From Methylobacter luteus IMV-B-3098 (GTDB lineage Bacteria; Pseudomonadota; Gammaproteobacteria; Methylococcales; Methylomonadaceae): a stretch of 64,000 nt of DNA. A program made the translations under genes and the position numbers. The notes under the pieces were generated by a model. That model did not search any database. It was not told where the DNA came from and saw nothing but the letters and a program-made list of their open reading frames with translations. Positions within the stretch are counted from its first letter, which is position 1. Every line of letters begins with the position of its first letter. The stretch spans positions 3,232,674 through 3,296,673 of the forward strand of contig NZ_KE386569.1 of NCBI RefSeq assembly GCF_000427625.1, in the 5' to 3' direction. Shown here piece after piece: positions 8,202 to 17,540 of the stretch.

Positions 8202-9620
8202 ATGAATTCTTCATCCTACCCGTTAATTCTGCATCATGGCGCCGTCACCGGCGTGACGGGCTCCTGTCATGAGTTGCAGATCGACCAGGCCAATTCCGTG
8301 CTGATCGACTGCGGTTTATTCCAGGGCCTGGAAGCTTCGCCGGGCGGTGCCAATTACAACCGATCGGCCATCGATTTTCCGATTGCGTCCGTACGGGCGT
8401 TGCTGGTCACGCATTGCCATGTCGATCATGTCGGGCGAATTCCCTATCTGATGGCGGCGGGCTTTCAAGGGCCGATTTATTGCTCCGAATTGACGGCCGA
8501 GTTATTGCCGCTGGTGATGAAAGATGCCGTGAACGTCGGTTTGTTGCTCGATAAAGAACTGGTGCGCCAGTTTCTGGACGTGCTGAAGACCCAGGTCGTT
8601 GCCGTTCCGTATGAAAGCTGGCAGACGGTTCCGTTAGTGGGGAATGGCAGCGCCAGGCTCCGGGTCAAATTCAAACCGGCCGGGCATATTCTGGGCTCGG
8701 CTTATATTGAATGCGACGTCGAAACGGCATCCGCCCGGCAGCGCCTTGTTTTTTCCGGCGATCTGGGCAACCCTTATACCCCTTTACTGGCAGCGCCGAA
8801 GTCGCCTTATCAGGCCGATGTGCTGGTGTTGGAAAGTACTTATGGCGACAGAAACCTCGTCAATCGCCGCCAGCGAAAAGCCTTGTTGAAGCAGCACATC
8901 AAGCGCTGCCTGAAAAACAGCGGCGTTATCCTGATACCGGCCTTCAGCATCGAGCGCACACAGGAACTGCTGTATGAGCTTGAAGACATCATTCATCACA
9001 GCCGGAATGAGCCTGTGGCGAAGGGATTGGTCTGGAACGAGATCGAAATCATTGTCGATTCGCCGCTGGCCAACAAATTCACGAAGGCTTATAGGAAGCT
9101 GAAATCCTTCTGGGATGCCGAGGCTCGCGTCAAGATCAACGCCGGCCGTCATCCACTGTCATTTGAACAATTAACGACGATCAACAGCCATCAGGACCAT
9201 CTGAGTGCGCTCGCTTATTTAAAGCGCACGGCCAACCCATGCGTCGTATTGGCGGCCAGCGGCATGTGCAGCGGCGGACGCATGGTCAATTATCTGAAAG
9301 CCCTGATTGAAGACCCTCGAACGGATATCCTGTTTGCCGGCTATCAGGCCGAAGGCACGCCCGGCAGAATGATTCAGCAACGCGGGCCGGCGCATGGCCA
9401 GGTCGAGCTGGACGGACGGCTTTATACGATCAATGCCGGCGTTTATACCTTGAATGGCTACTCTGCGCATGCGGACCAGGATTCGCTGGTCCGCTTTGTC
9501 ACGCGCATGCGCAAAAAGCCGCGCGAAATCAGGCTCGTGCATGGTGAGCCAGAGGCCAAGCAAACCTTGCAGCGCCTGTTGCAGCAGAAAGTGCCTGACT
9601 GCCGTGTCATCATCCCTTAA
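8202..9620 (+). CDS. metallo-beta-lactamase/beta-CASP RNA-type nuclease
   Basis: 472 residues of the MBL-fold group with beta-CASP and RMMBL segments, related to CPSF73 and archaeal/bacterial RNA nucleases. The zinc-binding motif HCHVDH is at 71-76, then SGDLG for the next metal ligand, LVLESTYGDR at the beta-CASP boundary, LAASGMCSGGR, and the C-terminal YSAHADQ and HGEPEAK histidine motifs. These are consistent with a two-zinc hydrolase acting on RNA, although few bacterial members of this subgroup have been tested. The soxB-like gene begins nine bases after its stop, so the pair is probably co-transcribed despite having no obvious shared role. Confidence 0.85.
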   Translation: MNSSSYPLILHHGAVTGVTGSCHELQIDQANSVLIDCGLFQGLEASPGGANYNRSAIDFPIASVRALLVTHCHVDHVGRIPYLMAAGFQGPIYCSELTAELLPLVMKDAVNVGLLLDKELVRQFLDVLKTQVVAVPYESWQTVPLVGNGSARLRVKFKPAGHILGSAYIECDVETASARQRLVFSGDLGNPYTPLLAAPKSPYQADVLVLESTYGDRNLVNRRQRKALLKQHIKRCLKNSGVILIPAFSIERTQELLYELEDIIHHSRNEPVAKGLVWNEIEIIVDSPLANKFTKAYRKLKSFWDAEARVKINAGRHPLSFEQLTTINSHQDHLSALAYLKRTANPCVVLAASGMCSGGRMVNYLKALIEDPRTDILFAGYQAEGTPGRMIQQRGPAHGQVELDGRLYTINAGVYTLNGYSAHADQDSLVRFVTRMRKKPREIRLVHGEPEAKQTLQRLLQQKVPDCRVIIP

Positions 9621-9629
9621 CATAAGCGC

Positions 9630-11300
9630 ATGAATCGCCGCCATTTTCTTCAATGCCTGGCCCTGCTTGGATTGTCATCAAGAGCACTGCCGGGCTGCTC
9701 CGGGCGATCTGCCGGGCTGTATGATTTGCCGGAATTCGGCAATGCGACGCTGCTGCACTTTACCGACTGCCATGCTCAACTGCTGCCGGTTTATTTCAGG
9801 GAGCCTGCGGTCAATATCGGCGTCGGTAAAAACAGGGGCAGGCCGCCGTACCTGACCGGCCAGCAATTTCTCGATTTTTACGGTTTCAAGCCCGGCAGCG
9901 CTGAAGCTTATGCCTTCACGCATCTGGGCTTCGCCGAAGCGGCCTCTGTATACGGAAAAATGGGCGGTTTTGCGCATCTGTCGACGTTAATTAAGCAGAT
10001 TCGACAGTCGCGCGGTTATGAAAATACCCTGTTGCTGGATGGCGGCGACAACTGGCAGGGTTCGGCCACGGCCCTATGGACAAAGGGGCAGGATATGCTT
10101 GAAGCCTCAAATTTGCTCGGTGTCGATATCATGACGGGGCATTGGGAATTCACCTACGGCAGCCGGCAGGTGCTGGACAATATTGCCCGGTTCCGGGGCG
10201 AATTTATCGCGCAGAATATCACCCTGACCGAGGAAGCGCAGTTTGCCGGCGATACCGAAACTGATGCTTTATTTAAGCCGTATGTCATCAAGGCTTTCAA
10301 GCAGGGCAGGGTCGCCGTCATCGGCCAGGCTTTTCCTTATACGCCGATCGCCAATCCAATGCGGCTCACGCCGGACTGGCAGTTCGGCATTCAGGAGCAA
10401 AGGCTACAGCAGACCATTGACCACATCAAGACCAGCCATGAGGCCGATGTGATCGTGCTGCTGTCCCATAACGGCACGCCTGTCGATCTGAAACTGGCAT
10501 CACGCGTGTCGGGGCTGGATGTGATTCTCGGTGGCCATACTCATGATGCGCTGCCAAAGCCCATACCGGTCAAGAGTGCAGGAGGGACAACCTGGGTCAC
10601 GAACGCCGGCAGCCACGGCAAATTTCTGGCTGTGCTGGACCTGGACATTGAGCCGGGACGGCTCAGGGAACTGCGCTACCGCCTGCTGCCGGTATTTTCG
10701 AACCTGTTGGCGCCGGATCAGGACATGCAGGCGCTGATCGAGACCATCAGGCAGCCTTATTTGAAACAATTGCAACGGCCGCTGGCAGTCACTGATGAAC
10801 TGCTTTATCGGCGCGACACCTTTAACGGAACGTTCGATCAGCTGATTCTGGATGCCCAGCTAGCCGTCAATGATGCGCAAATCGCCCTATCGCCGGGTTT
10901 TCGCTGGGGCGCATCGCTGCTGCCAGGACAAACCATCACTTTCGAAGATGTCATGAATCAGACCGCGATTACCTATCCTGAAACCTATGTCAGGACCATG
11001 ACAGGACGTGAGTTGAAGGCGGTCATGGAGGATGTCGCCGATAACTTGTTTAATAAAGATCCTTACTATCAACAGGGCGGCGATATGGTCAGGGTGGGCG
11101 GCATGGCCTTCGTCTGCGATCCCGAGGCGGAATTCGGGCGGCGTATCAGTCGCATGCGGTTATCAAACGGAGATAGTTTTGAAGCGGACAAGCCATACAA
11201 GGTTGCCGGCTGGGCCAGCGTAAGGCAGGTTGATACGGGAAGGCCGATCTGGGATGTGGTTGCCGACTATTTGCTCGATAGAAAAACGGTCAGGGTTTGA
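9630..11300 (+). CDS. soxB: thiosulfohydrolase SoxB-like protein
   Basis: 556 residues. The N terminus NRRHFLQCLALLGL is a Tat-type signal (twin arginine plus FL), pointing to folded export to the periplasm. The 5'-nucleotidase-like metallophosphoesterase fold shows FTDCHAQL (metal ligands D46 and H48), LLDGGDNWQGS at 135-145, GHWEFTYG at 170-177 (the SoxB hallmark in place of GNHEFD), LLSHNG at 278-282 and GGHTHD at 301-306. In the Sox pathway, SoxB releases sulfate from thiosulfate carried on SoxYZ, and needs two manganese ions. No soxXA, soxYZ or soxCD gene is near. It could therefore serve a partial Sox route or a related hydrolysis. Confidence 0.88.
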   Translation: MNRRHFLQCLALLGLSSRALPGCSGRSAGLYDLPEFGNATLLHFTDCHAQLLPVYFREPAVNIGVGKNRGRPPYLTGQQFLDFYGFKPGSAEAYAFTHLGFAEAASVYGKMGGFAHLSTLIKQIRQSRGYENTLLLDGGDNWQGSATALWTKGQDMLEASNLLGVDIMTGHWEFTYGSRQVLDNIARFRGEFIAQNITLTEEAQFAGDTETDALFKPYVIKAFKQGRVAVIGQAFPYTPIANPMRLTPDWQFGIQEQRLQQTIDHIKTSHEADVIVLLSHNGTPVDLKLASRVSGLDVILGGHTHDALPKPIPVKSAGGTTWVTNAGSHGKFLAVLDLDIEPGRLRELRYRLLPVFSNLLAPDQDMQALIETIRQPYLKQLQRPLAVTDELLYRRDTFNGTFDQLILDAQLAVNDAQIALSPGFRWGASLLPGQTITFEDVMNQTAITYPETYVRTMTGRELKAVMEDVADNLFNKDPYYQQGGDMVRVGGMAFVCDPEAEFGRRISRMRLSNGDSFEADKPYKVAGWASVRQVDTGRPIWDVVADYLLDRKTVRV

Positions 11301-11399
11301 TTGGGATGGCTTTAGGGGCGTTATCTTAGGAATGAGCTAAAGAAGATCCCGCGGAATAAAAGCGCCGTACAAACTTATCCGGCGCTGTAATTGATAATC

Positions 11400-12197
11400 T
11401 CAGGTCCTGTTCAGGATCAGTTCCAAAACCAGTTTGCTGCCGAAATAAGCCAGAAGCAGCGATACAAAACCGATCAATGTCCACTTTATCGCGGTCCGGC
11501 CCCGCCAGCCATAACGGCTACGGCCGATTAGCAGGCCTGAAAAGATAACCCATGCCAGTATCGATAGCACGGTTTTATGCACCAGATGCTGTGCAAATAA
11601 ATCCTCTATGAATATAAAGCCGCTGATCAATGAAATCGTCAGGAAGCCAACTCCGGTGCCGAGCATTTGAAATAGCAGCGATTCCATCGTCTGTAGCGGC
11701 GGCAATGACAGAATAAAGCGTTTGGGCGGATGGCTTTTGAGCTGCTGGTCTTGAACCGCCAGTAATATGGATTGGAGGGCCGCGATGTTTAAGAGACTGA
11801 AGGCAATGATGGAAGTCAAAACGTGAATGCTCATCTGCCAGTTGTGGTTGTGAAGAGGGCGTAGTTGCTCCGGAAAGCTCAGTTCCAGTCCAAGCATGAT
11901 GGCGGCAACGGGAAATATCGCGATACCCAGCTTTTCGATAGGTTTGCTGAGGATTGCTATTAATAACAACAAGACGACAATCAGCGAAATCAGGGAGGCG
12001 GTACTGACAAAGCTGAAATTAAAGCCATTCTCATTATGGAAGTTAATGGCGATATAGGCGAAATGAGCGCATGCGGCGGCCCAAGCCAGATAAAGCGGGG
12101 CTCGATTGTCATCGCCGCGATGAAATTTACGGATAATAAGCAGGGCGCTCCCTAAATAGGCGCAGATTGAAAGAGCGGCAAAGATAGTGGCGTTCAT
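11400..12197 (-). CDS. CcsA/YpjD-type inner membrane protein
   Basis: 265 residues with about eight hydrophobic segments, matching the cytochrome c assembly (CcsA/HemX/YpjD) family. Conserved histidines in membrane loops, such as HVLTSIIAFSLL and HKTVLSILAWVIF, are those used in the family to handle haem. In gammaproteobacteria a gene of this kind (ypjD, also called corE) commonly lies divergent from ffh, as here. No other cytochrome c maturation genes are present, so the exact role (haem handling or a membrane stress function as proposed for YpjD) is open. The ATG at 12197 directly precedes the first membrane span. Confidence 0.82.
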   Translation of the reverse strand: MNATIFAALSICAYLGSALLIIRKFHRGDDNRAPLYLAWAAACAHFAYIAINFHNENGFNFSFVSTASLISLIVVLLLLIAILSKPIEKLGIAIFPVAAIMLGLELSFPEQLRPLHNHNWQMSIHVLTSIIAFSLLNIAALQSILLAVQDQQLKSHPPKRFILSLPPLQTMESLLFQMLGTGVGFLTISLISGFIFIEDLFAQHLVHKTVLSILAWVIFSGLLIGRSRYGWRGRTAIKWTLIGFVSLLLAYFGSKLVLELILNRT

Positions 12198-12600
12198 TTG
12201 GCTGTGTTTTCTTTTATTGAGTAGGGCCTTGTTATCATTGTCACGGCTAAAGCGTTCCTGGCCAAATTAAAATTTATGGCTATTGGTTTGAGATCGGTCA
12301 ATTAAATGAAATTGAATTGCTAATGTTTAATTTAATCAATACATTAAAAGCCAATGATCGTGGTTTTATTGTGTCGTCCGCGACATGACAGCGGGTGGTG
12401 CAAAGGTCTCAATGGGTATGTTAATATAACCGGCTAAATAGTTCTAACGCATTTGCGTTAGATGGTGGTTTCCATGTAAATATTCAGCCCCGGCATAATT
12501 TTGATCTGACGGGATGGGCTTCGGCTACGGTTGAAGATCTTCCTGCGCATAGAGAATCTGAATAATTACGTTTCCTTGATTACAGAATAAAGACGCAGAT
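12198..12600. other. divergent intergenic region between ypjD-like gene and ffh
   Basis: 403 bases, AT-rich near 12250-12360. It holds one clear palindrome at 12443-12462 (listed separately) and presumably the promoters of both genes. No small gene was seen. Confidence 0.5.
12443..12462. promoter_or_regulatory. perfect 9+2+9 palindrome upstream of ffh
   Basis: TCTAACGCA and TGCGTTAGA flank a two-base centre. The symmetry and short spacer fit a binding site for a dimeric regulator better than an RNA hairpin, as the loop would be too short. It lies ~140 bases before ffh and ~245 bases upstream of the divergent gene. No known operator was recognised. Confidence 0.45.
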
Positions 12601-13956
12601 ATGTTTGATAATTTAACCGATCGATTAAGTAATACTCTTAAGAAAGTTAGAGGCCAGGGGCGGCTGACTGAAAGCAATATCAAGGAAACAATGCGCGAAG
12701 TGCGCATGGCATTGCTTGAGGCGGACGTGGCTTTGCCGGTTGTTACGGATTTTATTGAACGCGTTAAAGAAGGCGCGTTGGGTCAGGAAGTGCAGACCAG
12801 TCTTTCGCCGGGACAGTCACTGGTTAAACTGGTTCAGGCTGAACTGGTCAAGGTGATGGGTGAGGCGAATGAGGAGCTTAATCTGAAAGCCGTCCCGCCG
12901 GCCATTATTTTGATGGCAGGTCTCCAGGGTGCTGGTAAAACCACGACGGTTGCCAAATTAGGCCGCTGGCTGAAAGAAAATCAGAAGAAAAAAGTCGGCG
13001 TCGTCAGTGCCGACGTCTATCGTCCTGCCGCTATTAAACAGCTGCAGACGCTGGCCGATGACCTTTCCCTGGATTTCTTTGAAAGTGATATTTCCCAGAA
13101 ACCGGTGGATATCGCAAAAAATGCGATCGAAGCGGCGAAGAAAAAATTCCTTGATGTCATTATCATCGATACCGCTGGTCGTCTGCATATCGATGACGAG
13201 ATGATGGGTGAGATTAAAGAATTGCATGCCGCAATCAATCCTGTCGAAACCTTGTTTGTTGTCGACAGCATGACTGGCCAGGACGCGGCAAACACGGCCA
13301 AAGCCTTTAATGATGCATTGCCGCTGACTGGTGTGATTCTGACCAAAGCCGATGGCGATGCGCGCGGTGGTGCGGCATTGTCCATACGCCATATTACCGG
13401 CAAGCCTATTAAGTTTATCGGCGTAGGCGAAAAAACCAGCGCTTTAGAACCGTTTTATCCCGATCGTTTGGCTTCCCGCATTTTAGGCATGGGCGACATG
13501 CTGGGCTTGATTGAAGAGATCGAGCAGAAGGTTGACAAGGAAAAAGCTGAAAAACTGGTCAGGAAGATACAGAAGGGCAAGGGCTTTGACCTGGAAGATT
13601 TTCGCGAGCAGCTGCAACAGATGCACAGCATGGGTGGGGTAGGTTCCATGCTGGACAAATTGCCCGGCATGAGCAGTGTTCCACAGGAAATGAAAGATAA
13701 GGTCAATGATAAGGAATTGGCACGCCAGATCGCCGTAATTAGTTCCATGACGATGCAGGAGCGCCGTTTCCCTGATTTGATTAAAGGCAATCGGAAAAAA
13801 CGTATTGCAGAGGGCTGCGGACAACAGTTACACGACGTTAATCGGATTCTGAAGCAATTCAAGTTGATGGAAAAAATGATGAAGCGTTTCAAGAAAGGCA
13901 ATATGGCCAATATGATACGCGGCATGAAAAGCAATCTTCGCGGTATGAGAATGTAA
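12601..13956 (+). CDS. ffh: signal recognition particle protein Ffh
   Basis: 451 residues, the usual length. Ffh binds the 4.5S RNA and delivers ribosomes making membrane proteins to FtsY. The N domain (residues 1-95) is helical; the G domain has the P-loop GLQGAGKTT at 107-115, DTAGR and TKADGDARGG. The M domain from about residue 300 is rich in methionine (MHSMGG, MSSVPQEM, MEKMMKRF) and ends in the basic MIRGMKSNLRGMRM. It is followed by rpsP-rimM-trmD-rplS, the conserved gammaproteobacterial arrangement. A 185-base gap separates it from rpsP, where that operon probably has its own promoter. Confidence 0.98.
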   Translation: MFDNLTDRLSNTLKKVRGQGRLTESNIKETMREVRMALLEADVALPVVTDFIERVKEGALGQEVQTSLSPGQSLVKLVQAELVKVMGEANEELNLKAVPPAIILMAGLQGAGKTTTVAKLGRWLKENQKKKVGVVSADVYRPAAIKQLQTLADDLSLDFFESDISQKPVDIAKNAIEAAKKKFLDVIIIDTAGRLHIDDEMMGEIKELHAAINPVETLFVVDSMTGQDAANTAKAFNDALPLTGVILTKADGDARGGAALSIRHITGKPIKFIGVGEKTSALEPFYPDRLASRILGMGDMLGLIEEIEQKVDKEKAEKLVRKIQKGKGFDLEDFREQLQQMHSMGGVGSMLDKLPGMSSVPQEMKDKVNDKELARQIAVISSMTMQERRFPDLIKGNRKKRIAEGCGQQLHDVNRILKQFKLMEKMMKRFKKGNMANMIRGMKSNLRGMRM

Positions 13957-14141
13957 TTTATGCTAGCCATCGGTACTTGAAATGACTGTATTTTTGTCGT
14001 TGATAGCCATGGCTTGCTGTATATTTTTATAGCCTTTTAAGCGATATCGAAAACAATGGATGAATTTATTCTTCACTTATATGGAAAATCGCGTAAAATA
14101 GGCAGATTAAATTTTGACTAAATGTTTTTTGAGGAACTTAA

Positions 14142-14393
14142 ATGGTAACCATTCGTCTTGCTAGAAGCGGCGCAAAAAATCGTCCTTTTTATCATGTGAT
14201 TGTGACTGACAGCAGAAACAGCCGTGATGGCCGTTATATTGAGCGTCTTGGTTTTTTCAATCCGATAGCTCGCGGCAATGAAGAAAAATTACGTCTGGAT
14301 TGCGCTCGTGTTGAATATTGGACAGCCAATGGCGCACAGCCTTCTGACCGCGTTGCAAAATTAATTAAAGACGCACAGAAATCGGCTGCGTAA
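14142..14393 (+). CDS. rpsP: 30S ribosomal protein S16
   Basis: 83 residues, typical size. The opening [20 protein letters not shown] and the later [11 protein letters not shown] are the family's conserved blocks. S16 binds 16S rRNA early in 30S assembly. The ATG is preceded by TGAGGAAC, a good ribosome site. First gene of rpsP-rimM-trmD-rplS, with rimM beginning five bases after its stop. Confidence 0.98.
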   Translation: MVTIRLARSGAKNRPFYHVIVTDSRNSRDGRYIERLGFFNPIARGNEEKLRLDCARVEYWTANGAQPSDRVAKLIKDAQKSAA

Positions 14394-14398
14394 TCTGT

Positions 14399-14905
14399 TT
14401 GTCAGCGCAGAAAGATATAAACGTTGGCAGGATTTCCGGCGTTTTTGGTGTAAAAGGGTGGCTTAAGGTCTTTTCTTTTACCGATCCGAGAGAGAATATT
14501 TTAAGTTATTCTCCATGGCTGCTGAAAAAAGGTAGTGAAGCCAGGCAACTTGATGTCATTGACGGAAGCCTTCATGGTAAGGCCGTAATCGCTCTGCTTG
14601 ATGGTGTCAATGATAGAGACCAGGCTGCCGGACTAATTGGATGGGATATTTTTATAACCCATGCCCAGTTGCCGGAAACGACCGAAGGTGAATATTACTG
14701 GTCCGATCTGATCGGATTGAAAGTTGAAACCGTTGAGGGTGTCCAGTTAGGTGTGGTCGATAGCCTGCTGGAGACCGGAGCAAATGATGTGCTAGTCGTT
14801 CAGGGTGGACGAGAGCGGGCGATTCCGTTTTTACAGGGACAGACCATAATTAATATTGATTTGGATGCCGGCAGTATTATTGTCGATTGGGATCCAGAAT
14901 TTTAA
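14399..14905 (+). CDS. rimM: ribosome maturation factor RimM
   Basis: 168 residues. RimM helps mature the 30S head and binds S19. The N-terminal block INVGRISGVFGVKGWLKV is the diagnostic RimM beta-barrel start, and the C-terminal PRC-barrel has YYWSDLIGLKVET and AIPFL. The only start compatible with the conserved opening is TTG at 14399, five bases after rpsP stops, so translation is probably coupled to rpsP. A rare TTG start for a housekeeping gene would limit its level relative to the ribosomal proteins around it. Confidence 0.95.
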   Translation: MSAQKDINVGRISGVFGVKGWLKVFSFTDPRENILSYSPWLLKKGSEARQLDVIDGSLHGKAVIALLDGVNDRDQAAGLIGWDIFITHAQLPETTEGEYYWSDLIGLKVETVEGVQLGVVDSLLETGANDVLVVQGGRERAIPFLQGQTIINIDLDAGSIIVDWDPEF

Positions 14906-14914
14906 TTATGTAGT

Positions 14915-15658
14915 ATGCGATTTGATGTCGTAACGTTATTTCCGGACATGGTGACAGCGGCTGCCGGTTATGGTGTGACAGGTCGGGCTATTGATCGCGG
15001 CATAGTTGATCTATTTGTATGGAATCCGCGCGATTACACGCACGACAGGCACAAAACGGTCGATGACCGGCCTTATGGTGGCGGTCCCGGCATGGTCATG
15101 AAATACCAGCCGCTGCATGATGCTGTTTGTAATGCTAAACAGGCAGGCGGTGGGACTACCAAGGTAGTTTATTTGAGCCCGCAAGGCAAACCGATTACAC
15201 AGGCTTTGCTGTCAGAAGCTTGCCATGTTTCTCAATTGATTTTAGTGGCAGGGCGCTATGAGGGAATTGATGAGCGCTTTGTCGAGCTGGATTGCGATGA
15301 TGAATGGTCTATTGGAGACTATGTCATCAGCGGCGGTGAACTGGCGGCACTGATAGTGGTAGATGCAGTGACCCGTTTATTGCCCGGTGTGCTCGGGGAC
15401 GAGGACTCCGCCCTGCAGGACTCCCATATGAACGGCTTGCTTGATTATCCGCATTTTACGCGGCCGGAGCAGCTTGAGGGACATTCGGTGCCGGAGGTTT
15501 TATTGGGCGGCAATCACGCGGACATAAACCGCTGGCGTATGAAGCAGGCTTTAGGAAGAACCTGGCTGAGACGGCCGGATTTATTGAAAAAAAAGAATTT
15601 AAATGCAGAGCAGGAAAAACTGCTGAACGAGTTTAAAATTGAAGTTGATGTTAAATAG
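14915..15658 (+). CDS. trmD: tRNA (guanine-N1)-methyltransferase TrmD
   Basis: 247 residues. TrmD methylates G37 next to the anticodon in tRNAs reading CNN codons, using SAM bound in a trefoil knot. [10 protein letters not shown] opens the protein; [23 protein letters not shown] and the knot sequence [17 protein letters not shown] are all present, as is the flexible linker with the catalytic Asp near [11 protein letters not shown]. It follows rimM by nine bases and precedes rplS in the canonical operon. Confidence 0.98.
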   Translation: MRFDVVTLFPDMVTAAAGYGVTGRAIDRGIVDLFVWNPRDYTHDRHKTVDDRPYGGGPGMVMKYQPLHDAVCNAKQAGGGTTKVVYLSPQGKPITQALLSEACHVSQLILVAGRYEGIDERFVELDCDDEWSIGDYVISGGELAALIVVDAVTRLLPGVLGDEDSALQDSHMNGLLDYPHFTRPEQLEGHSVPEVLLGGNHADINRWRMKQALGRTWLRRPDLLKKKNLNAEQEKLLNEFKIEVDVK

Positions 15659-15667
15659 GGTGTGGCA

Positions 15668-16009
15668 ATGAGCAATATTATTGATGTATTGGAAGCAGAA
15701 CAGCTGAAACAGATTCCTGACTTTGGTCCAGGCGACACAGTTGTTGTACAGGTTAAAGTAAAAGAAGGCGAACGTGAAAGAATTCAGGCTTTTGAAGGCA
15801 TAGTGATTGCGAAACGTAATCGCGGTTTAAACTCTGCTTTCACAGTAAGAAAGATTTCTCACGGTACAGGCGTTGAGCGTGTTTTTCAAACTCACAGTCC
15901 TATGATCAGCGAAATCAATGTTAAACGTCGCGGTGATGTTCGTCGTGCCAAATTGTATTATCTGCGTGATCTGACCGGTAAAGCGGCTCGTATCAAAGAA
16001 AAACTGTAA
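15668..16009 (+). CDS. rplS: 50S ribosomal protein L19
   Basis: 113 residues from the ATG at 15668. A GTG two codons earlier is also in frame, but [14 protein letters not shown] is the family's usual start and AGGG lies upstream. The blocks [30 protein letters not shown] and TFTVRKIS-like [16 protein letters not shown] identify L19, which sits at the 30S-50S interface. It is the last gene of its operon, closed by an intrinsic terminator just downstream. Confidence 0.98.
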   Translation: MSNIIDVLEAEQLKQIPDFGPGDTVVVQVKVKEGERERIQAFEGIVIAKRNRGLNSAFTVRKISHGTGVERVFQTHSPMISEINVKRRGDVRRAKLYYLRDLTGKAARIKEKL

Positions 16010-16031
16010 TCGGTTTTTTAGTGCACATTAT

Positions 16032-16060
16032 AAAAAAGGCAGCTTTGGGCTGCCTTTTTT
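16032..16060 (+). terminator. intrinsic terminator after rplS
   Basis: Arms AAAAAAGGCAGC (16032-16043) and GCTGCCTTTTTT (16049-16060) pair perfectly over 12 bp with a five-base loop and end in a T run, 23 bases after the rplS stop. The A/T flanks make it able to work in both directions. Confidence 0.92.
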
Positions 16061-16143
16061 ATGCCTGAGATATCAAGCTTCTACCCATGTGTAGGGCCGA
16101 ATTCATTCGGCCTAAGCACCATTTAACCAATGTAGGTTTCACT

Positions 16144-16653
16144 ATGTCATTCGTCATTCACTGGGTTGAAACCGGTTCAGGACCTGAGGAGGTGTTAAAC
16201 GTTCAAACACCTGTCGGCAATCTGATTTTATTTGTTCATGGCGATGTGTTGTTTCAGGCTGACTGGGAATTTGCGAGTAGTCCGGCTCAAACTATTCAAG
16301 TCGCTGGTGAACATGACATACAGCGACAATTAGGTGAGTATTGGTTAACTCCGGAAAAGCCCATTCACCTGAAGCTGTTAAAGCAGGGTAGTGATTTTAG
16401 AAATAAAGTCTGGGCTGAACTGTGCCGCATACCGTTCGGAGAAACGATTACTTATTCGGCGCTGGCCCGCAGAATAGGATCGGCTGCGCGGGCTGTCGGT
16501 AATGCCTGTCGGGATAACCCTTTTCCGCTAATCATTCCTTGCCACCGGGTGGTGTCCGTTTCTGGTATGGGTGGTTACTCCGGTCAGACAGAAGGGGATT
16601 TCATGGCGATAAAATCCAAGTTGCTGGCATTTGAAGCCGCCCATAAGAAATGA
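16144..16653 (+). CDS. ogt: methylated-DNA--protein-cysteine methyltransferase
   Basis: 169 residues from the ATG at 16144; the frame is open further up, but MSFVIHWVET fits the family start and TAGGT precedes it. The enzyme removes O6-alkyl groups from guanine by transferring them to its own cysteine, in a one-use reaction. The active site is IIPCHRVV, with the helix-turn-helix block TITYSALARRIGSAARAVGNACRDNP before it and GMGGYSG after it. No Ada regulatory domain is present, so this is an Ogt-type stand-alone protein. Its last bases overlap the xerD start (ATGA), implying coupling. Confidence 0.93.
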   Translation: MSFVIHWVETGSGPEEVLNVQTPVGNLILFVHGDVLFQADWEFASSPAQTIQVAGEHDIQRQLGEYWLTPEKPIHLKLLKQGSDFRNKVWAELCRIPFGETITYSALARRIGSAARAVGNACRDNPFPLIIPCHRVVSVSGMGGYSGQTEGDFMAIKSKLLAFEAAHKK

Positions 16654-17534
16654 ATTCAACGGGTTTCATAGATCAATTTCTGGATGCGGCCTGGGTAGAA
16701 CAGGGCTTGAGCGAAAATACGCTGTCGGCCTATGGCAGTGATTTGCGGATTTTTGCCCAATGGCTGGCCGGGAAATCCATGCTGGACGTCGACGGTAGCG
16801 ATATATCAAGGTTTCTGGCGAGTCGTTTTAAAGACGGCATAGGCAATAGATCGTCGGCGCGTATTCTGTCCAGCTTGCGGCGATTTTATGGTTATTATCT
16901 CAGAGAAAATAGTATAACGATTGACCCGACTGCGCTGATTGAATCGCCGCATATCGGTCGACCATTGCCGGTATCCCTGTCCGAAAACGATGTTGAATTA
17001 TTGCTAGGTGCGCCCGAAATAACGCATGCGCTCGGATTCAGGGATAAAACCATGCTGGAAATGCTTTATGCTACAGGACTTAGGGTATCGGAGCTGGTCG
17101 GTTTGAAGTTTGAGCAGGTCAGTTTCAGACAGGGCGTGGTCAGAATCACCGGCAAAGGTAATAAGGAGCGGCTGGTGCCGGTCGGCGAAGAAGCGATGAG
17201 CTGGCTGGAAAACTACATGAGTGAGGCCCGGAAGACCCTTCTGGGTGAACGGCAATGCGATTATCTGTTCGTGACCAATCGCGCCACCGGTATGACGCGG
17301 CAGGCCTTCTGGCATATTATCAAGCGCCATGCCAAAAAAGCCGGCATTAAAAAAGAGCTGTCACCGCATACGCTCAGGCACGCCTTCGCAACGCATCTGC
17401 TGAATCATGGCGCGGATTTACGCGTAGTGCAATTATTGCTGGGGCATTCCGATTTATCCACTACGCAGATCTACACGCATATAGCCCGCGAAAGACTAAA
17501 AGATTTACATTCAAAATATCATCCTAGAGGATAA
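16650..17534 (+). CDS. xerD: site-specific tyrosine recombinase XerD
   Basis: 294 residues. XerD, with XerC and FtsK, resolves chromosome dimers at dif. The N-terminal SAM-like DNA-binding domain (1-100) begins IDQFLDAAWVEQGLSENTL, typical of XerD rather than XerC. All catalytic residues are seen: R145 (ATGLRVSEL), K169 (TGKGNKER), H240 and R243 (SPHTLRHAFATHLL), H266 (LLGHSDLSTTQIYTH) and Y275. Its ATG overlaps the ogt stop codon. Chromosomal location next to housekeeping genes and no nearby att sites argue against a phage integrase. Confidence 0.95.
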   Translation: MNSTGFIDQFLDAAWVEQGLSENTLSAYGSDLRIFAQWLAGKSMLDVDGSDISRFLASRFKDGIGNRSSARILSSLRRFYGYYLRENSITIDPTALIESPHIGRPLPVSLSENDVELLLGAPEITHALGFRDKTMLEMLYATGLRVSELVGLKFEQVSFRQGVVRITGKGNKERLVPVGEEAMSWLENYMSEARKTLLGERQCDYLFVTNRATGMTRQAFWHIIKRHAKKAGIKKELSPHTLRHAFATHLLNHGADLRVVQLLLGHSDLSTTQIYTHIARERLKDLHSKYHPRG

Positions 17535-17540
17535 CTAAAC

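Noticed and set aside
16650-17534. phage or integron integrase
   Set aside because: Sequence and setting fit the housekeeping XerD; no att sites or cargo nearby.
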